From Streptomyces sp. CC53 (GTDB lineage Bacteria; Actinomycetota; Actinomycetes; Streptomycetales; Streptomycetaceae), in the NCBI RefSeq assembly GCF_001865245.1, contig NZ_MKXB01000005.1:4882-53488 (forward strand): DNA of 48,607 bases, written 5' to 3'. Made by a program: the position numbers and the translations under genes. Below, piece by piece: positions 24,088 through 32,400 of this stretch. The notes beneath the pieces are model-generated. The model was not told where the DNA came from and searched no databases. It saw only the letters and a list, made by a program, of their open reading frames with translations. Position 1 is the first letter of the stretch. Each line of letters begins with the position of its first letter.

Positions 24088-24650
24088 TATGGGAGTACCC
24101 CGGCGGCAAGCAGCAGCTGTACGAGGCCGCCCTGCGGTCGGCCGCGGACCGGCTGGAGCGCTGTTTCGCGGAGCCGTCCGCGGGCCCGCCCACCGGCCGG
24201 CTCACCCGCGTCCTCGACCGCTACCTCGCGTTCGTCGACGAGCACGACGCCGGGTTCAGCGCGCTGCTGCGGGGCGGCAGCGTCGCCGAGACCTCCCGGA
24301 CGACGGCGATCGTCGACGAGGTGCGGCGGGCCGCCGCCGAGCAGATCCTCGTCCACCTGGACGTCCCCGAGCCGGGGCCGCGGCTGCGCATGATGGTGCG
24401 CACCTGGATCGCGTCCGTCGAGGCCGCCTCGCTCATCTGGCTCGACGAGGGCAAGAACCCGCCGGCCGGGGAGCTGCGCGCCTGGCTCGTGGACCATCTG
24501 GTGGCGCTGCTCGCCGCGACCGCCGCGACCGACCCGCAGACCGCGGGGGTGCTGCGCGGCCTGCTGGCACTGGAGGCGCCGGACGGGCCGGTCGGCACCC
24601 TGGCCCGCCGCGTGCTGCCCGTCGTGGGCGGGGCCGGCCACCTGCTGTGA
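24088..24650 (+). pseudogene. TetR-family regulator, N-terminal HTH lost
   Basis: The protein from about [20 protein letters not shown] to AGHLL (roughly 185 residues) is a TetR ligand-binding domain including helix 4 ([11 protein letters not shown]). The helix-turn-helix, normally some 40 residues before this point, is replaced by sequence of the mobile element, and no start codon with a ribosome site is available. It is co-oriented with the diiron oxygenase gene 5.2 kb upstream. I infer that both were adjacent and that this was the local repressor. The stop overlaps the GTG of the next gene. Confidence 0.75.
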
Positions 24651-24922
24651 CACTGGTGCTCGTGCACAGCGAGAACACCCCCTTCCACGGCGGCCCGCTG
24701 GACGGGCGCGTCCTGCCGGTCCTGACCGGAATGACCGGCCACCCGCCCAAGTGGTACGAGGTCCCCGTCCCCGACGAGGACGGCGGCCCGCCCACCGTGT
24801 ACGCGTACCGCCGCGTCCCGGCGGGCCACACCCGGCGCCTCGGGCTCCAGCGCGGCTGGAAGTACACGTACGAGCCCGCAGGCCGCGAACGCCGGACCCT
24901 CACGTGGCCCTGGTCGAAGTGA
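24647..24922 (+). CDS. Hypothetical 91-residue protein coupled to the TetR gene
   Basis: GTG 24647 lies inside the TetR stop (GTGA overlap). The product reads [53 protein letters not shown] and ends WPWSK. The composition is normal for the organism and the frame is clean. I do not recognise the domain; the [12 protein letters not shown] segment resembles small conserved actinobacterial proteins of unknown function. With its upstream partner broken, its translation may now be poor, since it lacks its own ribosome site. Confidence 0.65.
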   Translation: MTLVLVHSENTPFHGGPLDGRVLPVLTGMTGHPPKWYEVPVPDEDGGPPTVYAYRRVPAGHTRRLGLQRGWKYTYEPAGRERRTLTWPWSK

Positions 24923-25463
24923 CCCGAACGGCCCGCCCCGGGTCCCCCTGGCGGGGCCCTCCCCGCAGCGGGTCGCCTCCCCCGCGGGCCACGGCCGCCC
25001 GGCGGTCCGCCCGGGGCGCCCCGCCGCGGCCGCGAGCGTCACACCGCCTTCCGCGGCGGTCCGCGGCAGGAAGGCGTCGGCCCGGCGCGGGCCGTCGCCC
25101 ACCGGGCCTGGCCCCCGCGCGCCCGCTGTGCCGGGCGCGCCCCGTGAGGGGTACCACGTGCCCGTTCCGGGCGGGACCGCCGGCTGCGGCCCCGCCCGGC
25201 GGCACCGGGGGTTGATGCGCCCCCGCCGGGCGGCGCCCGGCGCTGAGCCGCCCTCGTCCCGCAGCACCGGGCGCTGGCCCGCTCCCCTCAGGACGGCACC
25301 GGGCCGCGCGTTCTCACCCGACGGCACCCGGCACGGAGCCGTCCCCGTCCGGCGGCACCGGGCGCTGACCTGTCCGGTTCCGGCGGTGTCCCGTCGTCCT
25401 CCTTACCGGTGACGGTGTTGGGCCGAAGCGCCCATTCGTCGGATGAGCCTCTGATCGGACAGT
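24923..25463. repeat. Intergenic region with degenerate repeats of about 31 bp
   Basis: No gene is supported. From 25200 to about 25370 a CGGCACCGGGCGCTGA-like unit recurs with starts at 25200, 25231, 25262, 25294, 25322 and 25353, i.e. intervals of 31, 31, 32, 28 and 31 bp. The copies differ by several bases. The period is not a multiple of three, so this does not look like coding sequence. Confidence 0.5.
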
Positions 25464-25494
25464 GGGGCACACCGCCATCATCCCGGTGTGCCCC
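25464..25494 (+). promoter_or_regulatory. 11-bp hairpin in the leader of the secreted coiled-coil gene
   Basis: GGGGCACACCG (25464-25474) and its exact complement (25484-25494) enclose a 9-nt loop and end 9 nt before the GGAGGTG ribosome site. It may be an attenuator, a translation control element or an operator; I cannot tell which. Confidence 0.45.
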
Positions 25495-25515
25495 CTGAGC
25501 CCCGGAGGTGACGGC

Positions 25516-26352
25516 ATGGCGTTCCGTGCGAAGGCGGTCGCGGCGGCGGTGGTCGTGGTCGCCGCCCTGGTGCCCGTACCGCCGGCGGCCGCGGTGGAGG
25601 ACCCGCCGCCCCTGGCCTCCCCCGCCCCGGAGCCGCCGGAGACCGCGCCGCCACCCGCCCCCGGCGCCCCGGGCGTGGCGGTCCTGCTGACCCGGCTACA
25701 GGGCCTCTACCAGGACGCGGAGCAGGCCACGGAGACGTACGACGCCGCGGAGGAGGAGCTGACGGTGCTCGCCGCACGCACGCGCCGGCTGACCCGCGAG
25801 CTGGCCGGGGCGCGTGACGCGGCGGCCCGGGCCCGCGCGGAGGCCGGGCGGTTCGCCCGCGCCCAGTACCGGGGCAGGGCGCCCCAGCTGCCCCTGCCGC
25901 TGCGGCTGCTGTTCGCCCGGGACGCCCGGGCGGCTCTCGACGGGGAGCGGACGCTGCGGCGCGCGGCCGCGGTGGAGGCCGCGGCGGTGGCCCGCACCGC
26001 GGGGGCGGAGCGGCGGGCGGACGCCCTGGCGGGCGCGGCCCGCGAGGACCTCGACCGGCAGCGGACGCTGCTGGCGCGGCAGCGCCAGGCCCGCGACACG
26101 GCCCGGCTCCGGCTGCTGGAGGCCGCGGGGATCCTGGCGGCGCTGCCGCCCGGCGAACTGGCCGCCCTCGCGGAGCTGGAGGCGGCCCGCGCCGACACGC
26201 CCCTCGGCACGCCGCCTGCGGGGGCGGGTCAGGAGACGGGCTCGGCCAGGGACACGGGGCCGGACACGCAGGCGGGTGCGGGCCCGGCTTCAGGAACGGA
26301 GCCCACGGGGGCAGCCCCGGCTACGGAAACCGGGCCCTCGCGCCTCCCCTGA
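25516..26352 (+). CDS. Secreted coiled-coil protein
   Basis: The 278-residue product has a signal peptide (AFRAKAVAAAVVVVAALVP with cleavage near AAAVED), a Pro-rich linker, a long Ala/Arg/Glu coiled coil (about residues 55-225) and a Gly/Thr/Pro-rich tail. The pattern resembles the N-terminal coiled coil of NlpC/P60 or M23 peptidoglycan hydrolases, but no catalytic domain follows. ATG 25516 has GGAGGTG upstream. It could be a stand-alone adaptor or a gene that has lost its hydrolase domain; degenerate copies of its 3' end follow downstream. Confidence 0.75.
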   Translation: MAFRAKAVAAAVVVVAALVPVPPAAAVEDPPPLASPAPEPPETAPPPAPGAPGVAVLLTRLQGLYQDAEQATETYDAAEEELTVLAARTRRLTRELAGARDAAARARAEAGRFARAQYRGRAPQLPLPLRLLFARDARAALDGERTLRRAAAVEAAAVARTAGAERRADALAGAAREDLDRQRTLLARQRQARDTARLRLLEAAGILAALPPGELAALAELEAARADTPLGTPPAGAGQETGSARDTGPDTQAGAGPASGTEPTGAAPATETGPSRLP

Positions 26353-26480
26353 ACCGGCGGCGACGCGACCGGACCCGGGAACCGGGCCCGTGGGGACAGC
26401 CCCGAGCGCGGAGACGACGCCCTCGCACCTCCCCCGAGCCGGCAGGATCGGGCCCGGGCTCAGGAACGGGCCCTCCGGTC
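26286..26480. repeat. Degenerate tandem duplication across the end of the coiled-coil gene
   Basis: The last part of the gene, from about 26286 to 26358, reappears with many substitutions at about 26377-26442 (offset near 85 bp, matching blocks such as CCCCG and CGCCTCCCC/CGCACCTCCCC), and a third partial copy (CTCAGGAACGGGCC) begins near 26459. The copies downstream of the stop are untranslated. Confidence 0.45.
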
Positions 26481-26567
26481 GCCTTCCGCCGGCCGGCGGC
26501 GCGGCCCCCGGGAACGGCGGCGTGCCGCACCGCACGGGCCGCTCCCGGCCGTCCGGGGCGGGCATCG

Positions 26568-27809
26568 TCAGGCGTCGGCCGCCACCGACTCCAGGTAGGC
26601 GGCCGTGGCGGCCGGGTCGTAGAAGTAGTGCTCGAAGTCCGACGGGTCGTTGAAGCCGTTGGCGAAGCGGTCCGCCACCCGTGGCAGCTGCCCGGCCGCG
26701 CCGAGCAGTTGCAGGGCGTGCTCCGGCAGGGGGCTGAGCATCGCGTTGGTCCACTTGGTGACGTGCCGGGCCGTCTCCCAGTAGCGGTCGAACGTCGCCT
26801 GCATCCACGGCTCGTCGAAGGGCCGGTCGCCGTGCTCGACGATCGCGTCGAGGTACGCGGCGGCGCACTTGGCCGCGGAGTTGGCGCCCTGGCCGGTGAT
26901 CGGGTCGTTGGCGACGACCACGTCCCCGACACCGAGGACGGCCCCGCCGCCGGGCAGCCGGCCGACCGGCTCGCGCACGGTGGGGGCGTAGCGCCCGGCG
27001 AGGGTGGCGCCCGCGTCGGTCAGTTCGACGTTGGTCGCCCGCGCGTACTCCCAGGGGGTGAATCGTTCCATCAGCTCCAGCGTGAGCGCGAGGTGCTCAC
27101 CCGGGTCCGTGACGCCGTCGAACACGTCGAGCGGCCCGCCGGGCACGCCTTCCCAGAACAGGATGTCCGCGCGTCCGCCGGTCGTGAGCGCCGGCATCAC
27201 GAACAGCTCGCCCACACCGGGCACCACGTTGCAGCGGACCGCCTCGGTGTCCGGGTGCTCGGGCCGGGGGCCGAGCCCGTGCACGTACGACACGGCCAGC
27301 GCGCGCTGCGGCTCGCGGTACGGGGAGCGGTCCGCGTCGCGCGCGAACAGCGACACCAGCTCGCCCTTGCCCGCGGCGACGAGGACGAGGTCGTACAGCC
27401 GGGAGAAGTAGTCCAGGTCGGAGAGGGCGGCTCCGTGGACGACGAGCTGGCCGCCGCGCTGCACGAAGGTGTCGAGCCAGCCGGACATCTTGACGCGCTG
27501 GTCGACGGACTGGGCGTGCCCGTCGAGGCGGCCCAGCCAGTCGACGGCGCGCCCGGCGCCGTCGGGTGCGGCGACGGACACGCCCAGTCCTTCGATGCGC
27601 GGTGCCAGCGGCTCCCAGAAGTTGATGCCGAGGTCCCGCTCGTGCCCGAGCGCGGTATCGAACATGCACTGCGTCGACATGACGCGTCCGGAGCGGATCT
27701 CGTCGGCGGTGCGGTTCGCCATCAGGGTGATGTCGTACCCGCGGGCCTGGAGCCCCAGGGCCAGCTGCAGTCCGGACTGGCCTGCGCCGACGATGAGTAT
27801 CTTGCGCAT
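26568..27809 (-). CDS. StyA-type FAD-dependent monooxygenase
   Basis: The 413-residue protein has the size and architecture of the styrene/indole monooxygenase oxygenase component (StyA, about 415 residues). It has a Rossmann start ILIVGAGQSGLQLALGLQ (GxGxxG at residues 8-13), RVMSTQCMFDTALGHERDLG, and the second FAD region VLGVGDVVVANDPITGQGAN. Such enzymes epoxidise styrene or indole with FADH2 supplied by a separate StyB reductase, which is not visible here. ATG 27809 follows GAAGGAAGAG. It is the last gene of the cvn operon, 58 bp after cvnD, and probably the effector of that signalling unit, as P450s are in other conservons. Confidence 0.88.
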   Translation of the reverse strand: MRKILIVGAGQSGLQLALGLQARGYDITLMANRTADEIRSGRVMSTQCMFDTALGHERDLGINFWEPLAPRIEGLGVSVAAPDGAGRAVDWLGRLDGHAQSVDQRVKMSGWLDTFVQRGGQLVVHGAALSDLDYFSRLYDLVLVAAGKGELVSLFARDADRSPYREPQRALAVSYVHGLGPRPEHPDTEAVRCNVVPGVGELFVMPALTTGGRADILFWEGVPGGPLDVFDGVTDPGEHLALTLELMERFTPWEYARATNVELTDAGATLAGRYAPTVREPVGRLPGGGAVLGVGDVVVANDPITGQGANSAAKCAAAYLDAIVEHGDRPFDEPWMQATFDRYWETARHVTKWTNAMLSPLPEHALQLLGAAGQLPRVADRFANGFNDPSDFEHYFYDPAATAAYLESVAADA

Positions 27810-27867
27810 CGCTCTTCCTTCGGTTCCGTTCGGCGTTCCGGCCGGTGGTGCTCGGGGCGTTCGGGTG

Positions 27868-28536
27868 CTACGGCCGGTCCGCCGGCGCGGTCGCCCCCGC
27901 CGGCTGCTCCTCGGGCGTCGTGTCGCGCGCGCGGGTCACCAGCGTCAGCAGTGTCCCGACGACCGAGCCGCGGTCCCGGGCGTCCATCACCACGACCGGC
28001 ACGTCGGCCGGGACGCTGAGGGCCTCCCGCACGTCCTCCGGTGCGAACCGCTCCGTGCCCTCGAAGTGGTTGACGGCCACGATGTACGGCAGCCCGCAGG
28101 TCTCGAAGTAGTCGAGGGCCGGGAAGCAGTCGGCGAGCCTCCGGGTGTCCACGAGGACGATCGCCCCGATCGCGCCCCGGACCAGGTCGTCCCACATGAA
28201 CCAGAAGCGCCGCTGACCGGGGGTACCGAAGACATACAGCACCAGGTCGTCGTCGAGGGTGATCCGCCCGAAGTCCATGGCCACGGTGGTCGTGACCTTG
28301 TCCGGGGTCGCGGAGGCGTCGTCCGTGCCGGCGCCCGCCTGGGTCATCAGCGCCTCGGTGCGCAGCGGGGTGATCTCGGAGACCGCGCCGACCAGCGTGG
28401 TCTTGCCCACGCCGAAACCGCCGGCGACGACGATCTTGGTGGCTATCGGTGCCCGGGTGCGGTCGAGCTGCCAGGACAGCGGCTCCTCCTCGGGCGGGAG
28501 CGGACCGGACGGCGGATCAGAGACGGCGAAGACCAC
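27868..28536 (-). CDS. cvnD: CvnD-type GTP-binding protein of a conservon
   Basis: The 222-residue protein is an Mgl/Ras-like small GTPase typical of position D in cvn conservons. The P-loop is VVAGGFGVGKTTLVGAVSE, followed by switch residues SATPDKVTTTVAMDFGRITL, the DxxG-equivalent FGTPGQRRFWFMWDDL, and VAVNHF (NxxD-like). GTG 28536, with GAAAGGG upstream, overlaps the cvnC end by 20 bp. In these operons the GTPase is thought to bind the kinase-like, roadblock and DUF742 proteins at the membrane. It probably passes a signal to the following monooxygenase. Confidence 0.93.
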   Translation of the reverse strand: MVFAVSDPPSGPLPPEEEPLSWQLDRTRAPIATKIVVAGGFGVGKTTLVGAVSEITPLRTEALMTQAGAGTDDASATPDKVTTTVAMDFGRITLDDDLVLYVFGTPGQRRFWFMWDDLVRGAIGAIVLVDTRRLADCFPALDYFETCGLPYIVAVNHFEGTERFAPEDVREALSVPADVPVVVMDARDRGSVVGTLLTLVTRARDTTPEEQPAGATAPADRP

Positions 28537-28942
28537 TGAGCACCCTTTCCAACAGCGCGCGGTCGGGCCGGCCGGTGCCGTGCCCGGTCCCGTACACACG
28601 GAGCTTGCCCTGGTCGGCGAGGTCGCTGATGAGCACCCGGACGACACCGAGGGGCATCTTCAGCAGCGCGGAGATCTCGGCGACGGTCCGCATCCGGCGG
28701 CACACCTCGACGATGGCCCGCATCTCGGGCATGGACCGCGCGCGGGGGGCGGCAGACGCGGCGGCGGGTTCGGGGACGTCCTGGGCGGCGACGAACGTCT
28801 CGACGAGCAGGACGTGGCCGAAGCGGGTACGGCCGCCGGTGAGCGAGTACGGGCGGACGCGCGCCGCACGGCGGCCCTCGCCCCGCACGGGGAGGCGACC
28901 GGCGGCCACGGCCCCGGCGGTGGAGGCGGAGAGCGAGGTCAC
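28517..28942 (-). CDS. cvnC: CvnC-type DUF742 protein
   Basis: The 141-residue protein has VRPYSLTGGRTR, MPEMRAIVEVCRRMRTVAEISALL, and MPLGVVRVLISDLADQGKL, the winged-helix-like DUF742 family that occupies position C of cvn operons. GTG 28942 overlaps the cvnB stop by 4 bp (GTGA). A variable Ala/Pro segment (about residues 45-70) interrupts the domain. It is a cytoplasmic adaptor of unknown biochemistry. Confidence 0.93.
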   Translation of the reverse strand: MTSLSASTAGAVAAGRLPVRGEGRRAARVRPYSLTGGRTRFGHVLLVETFVAAQDVPEPAAASAAPRARSMPEMRAIVEVCRRMRTVAEISALLKMPLGVVRVLISDLADQGKLRVYGTGHGTGRPDRALLERVLSGLRRL

Positions 28943-29463
28943 CGGTCGGCCTCCTGCTCCATCGACTCGCGCAGTTCGCTGCGGAGTTCGGGGGTGAGGA
29001 CGTGTCCGGCGCGCCCCACGAAGAGCGCCATGTGGTAGGCGACGGCACCCATGTCGCAGTCGGGTTCCGTGTGGACGCCCAGCAGGGAGCCGTCGCTGAC
29101 GGACATGACGACGACGCTGCTCTGCTCCATGGCCACGATGGTCTGCCTGACCGCCCCGCCGTCCATGAGGTGGGCGGCGCCGATGGTGAGGCTGGCGAGC
29201 CCGGACACGATGGTGGCGAGGTCGGCGCTGGAGCCACGGGGGGTCCGGGCCCGCTGCGGCGGCACGGTCGCCGGCGGGGGCGCGGGCGGCGCCGGGTCGG
29301 AGGAGAGCAGGAGCAGCCCGTCCGAGGAGACGACGGCGACCGAGCGGATGCCCGGTACCTCGTCCACGAGGTTGCCGAGCAGCCAGCGGAGGTTGCGCGC
29401 CTCGCTGCTCAGGCCGGTGGATGTACTCGCCCCGTGGGCGTCGGTGCCGGTCGTCGCACTCAC
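28939..29463 (-). CDS. cvnB: CvnB-type roadblock/LC7 protein
   Basis: The 174-residue protein carries a roadblock/LC7 domain: NLRWLLGNLVDEVPGIRSV, AVVSSDGLLLLSSD, ATIVSGLASLTIGAA, VVVMSVSDGSLLGVH and GAVAYHMALFVGRAG. A proline-rich insert (PAPPAPPPATVPPQ) sits in the middle. The GTG start overlaps the cvnA stop by 4 bp. Roadblock proteins regulate Ras-like GTPases, consistent with a CvnB-CvnD interaction. Confidence 0.94.
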   Translation of the reverse strand: MSATTGTDAHGASTSTGLSSEARNLRWLLGNLVDEVPGIRSVAVVSSDGLLLLSSDPAPPAPPPATVPPQRARTPRGSSADLATIVSGLASLTIGAAHLMDGGAVRQTIVAMEQSSVVVMSVSDGSLLGVHTEPDCDMGAVAYHMALFVGRAGHVLTPELRSELRESMEQEADR

Positions 29464-32400
29464 TTGCGTGCCTCCTCGACTGTGTCCCCCGTTCCTGGTG
29501 CCTTCTCTTCTGCCACGTCGGTGAGCTCCGCGCGGGCGGCGCGCCGGCCGTCCTCGGATCCCCGCTGGAATCCGCCGAGCCGGCGGCGCAGTTCCTCGGC
29601 GTCGACCGCACGGGTGCGCTCGGGGCGCGGGCTCAGCGAGTCCACCTGCCGGGGCGTCCGCTTGGGCAGCCCCTTGCCGGTGACGCGTTCCCCGTCGGGA
29701 CCGGGGTGGAAGCCCGCCCGCTCGTGCGCCTCGGCGGGGGCGGGCAACCGCACCTGGAGGGTGGCCTCATGAGCCTCATGGGTCTGACGGGCCTCGGGGA
29801 TGTCCTCGTCCGCGACGGACGAGGAGGACTCCCCGGGCCCGGTCGGCTGTGTGCGCGGTGCGTGCCCGGTCTGCTCGGCGGGCTCGGCGGGCTCGGCGTG
29901 GTCACCGTGGCCGGTGGGCTCGCGCCGTGCCGTGCGGCCGTGCCCCGCCGCGGCGCCGTCCGGGTCGCCCGTGGCGGGGGCGTCCGACGGCGCGAGGTGG
30001 CCGGCAGGAGGGGAGGCCGGGACTCCGGTGAAGGCGGCGGCCTCGCCCCCGCCGTGGGCGTCGCGGGCCTCACGGAAGGCACCGTGGCCGGTGGCACTGC
30101 GGGTGCCCGCCGGCCCCGCGGGGGCCTCCGGGGCGTCGAGCGGGGTGGCGCCGCTCGGCTGCTCGGACGACTCGGGGTGCGGCTGCGGCTCTCCGGCCGT
30201 CTGCGGGTCCGGTGCGGACGCTGTGTGCGGCTCGGGCTGCGGGTCCGACAGGGAGTCCGCGGACGGGTCGGCTGCCGACTGGGGCGCGTCGTCCCCGTGC
30301 GGGCCGCCGTCCTGGCGCGGGTCGGCACCAGGCTGCGGCCCCCCGTCCTGGCGCGGCTCCGGGCCCGGGTGCGGATACTGCCCCGTCTCCGGCGCGGGAG
30401 CGGGCTCCGCGACCGGGTCCGCCCCGGCGGCGGCCGGGGAGGCGGCGGCCGGGGAGGCGGCGGCCGGGGAGGCGGCGGCCGGGCCGGTGGTGACCGCGGG
30501 GCTCTGCCCCTCGCCGTCGCCGCCGGTGGGCTGCCCCTCCGTCGCGGCCGTCCGCGACCGGGCCGGCAGCGTGTTGCCGTTCGCCTCGGCGATGGTGCCG
30601 GGCAGCGTCAGCAGGGGCGCGCCGTCCGCGAACGCGACGGCGGGCGGGGCTGCCAGGGGCCCGGCCTCGGGGAGCAGCCGCCGAGGGAGGACCACCAGGG
30701 CCGTCGCCCCGCCCTGCTCGTCCTCGCGGAGCTCCACGCGCACGTCGTGGCGGGCGGCGAGCAGGGAGGCGACCCGGAGGCCCAGGCCGCCGTCGGCGCC
30801 GTCGTCCTCGGCGTCGCCCGGGGCGGACGGCTCGGCGAGGCGGGCGTTCAGCAGCGACCTGCGGTCCGAGGGGATGCCGACGCCCTTGTCCCGCACGGAC
30901 AGCATGACGTCGCCGTCCTCCAGCAGCCAGGCGGAGAGCTGGACTCGGGCGCCCTCCGGCGAGAACGCGGTGGCGTTCTCCAGCAGTTCGGCCAGCAGGT
31001 GGCTGAGGTCGTCCGCCGCGTCCCCCGCGACGAACGTGTGCGGGGGCAGGGACTGGATGGCCACCCGCCCGTAGTGCTCGATCTCGCTGACCGCGGCCCG
31101 CAGGACGTCGACCAGCGGCACGGGGGACTCGTGGGCGTGGCGGTGCTCGTGCCCGGACAGGATGAGCAGGTTCTCGCAGTGCCTCCGCATGACGGTGGCC
31201 ATGTGGTCGAGCTGGAAGAGGGCGGCGAGACGCTCGGGGTCCTGCTCGCGCTCCTCCAGCGCCTCGATCACGGTCAGCTGGCGCTCGACGAGCCCGAGGG
31301 CCCGCAGGGAGAGGTTGACCGAGGTCGCGGCCGTCTCGTCGGCGGTGCGGCGCAGGCGCTCCAGCTCGGCGGTGAGCCGCTCGGTGTCCGCGCGTGCCTC
31401 GGCGCGCAGGGCGGTGAGCTGCGCGGTGAGCAGCTCACGCTCGGCTTCCCGCGCGGCCGCTGCCGCCGCGTCCTGCCGTGCGGTGGCGGGCTCCTCGGCC
31501 ACCGCCCCGGGCTGCGGGGCCGCTGCCGACCCGGCGGTGTCCACCCGCACGGGCACGCCGCCGGGCGCGGCCGCGTCGTGCCGTGCCGGCGCTCCCTGCC
31601 CGGCGGCCGGGGCGTCGGCGTGTCCGGCACGGGCGGCGAGGGCCGCGACCTTGCCGTGGAGGGCGTTCAGGGAGCGGACGACCTGGGCGAACTCGTCGTT
31701 GCGGCCGGTGAAGCGGACCGGTTCCTCGGTCTCCGGGGACGCCGCGAGCCGGGCGGCTCCGAGGCGCAGCACGGCGAGCGGCCGGGTGAGGGAGCGGGCG
31801 ACCGCCGTGGACACGCCGATCGCGACCAGCAGGCACCCGCCGAGCAGGGCGATGCGCAGTTCGAGGGTCGTGACGTCCGCGTCGCGCAGCCGCTCCATGC
31901 TCTCGACGCGGCCGGCGGCGAGGGCCGACTCGACGCCGCGCATCTGCTCGACACGGGCCGTGAGGGCGGCCTCCAGCTTCTCCGGGTCGGTCCTCTGCTC
32001 CTTCTCCGACAGCTCGGGCCGGTCGGTGAGGGCGTCGAGGAACTTCTCCGCGGCCGTGACCTCCGGGCCGGTGACCGTCGCGGTGAGCGAGTCGCGCGCG
32101 GCGGTGTCGGCCTCCTGAGCGAACTCGGCGAGGGCGACCTGCTCGCGGACCCGGGTGAGGTGCGCGGCGGAGCTGAGCGCGTCGCGGGTGCGGGCGGCGG
32201 CGGCCGCCGCCGGGTCCTCGCGGGTGCGGTAGGTGCCGGTGACGGGGTCGAACTCGACGCGGTCCGGGGCGTCGGTGCCGGGCACGGCCAGGGCGGCGAG
32301 CAGCAGGCCGCGCGTGGCGGAGGCGCGCTCGGTGGCCTGGCCGAGTTCGGCGGGGGCGCGCCCGGTGGTGTCGGCGCGGGCCGGGGTGCGGTGGGCGAAC

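Noticed and set aside
18855..24100. tRNA-based integration site for the mobile element
   Set aside because: No tRNA-like sequence is seen at either junction; the flanks are protein-coding and the recombinase is of the serine type, which usually targets genes.
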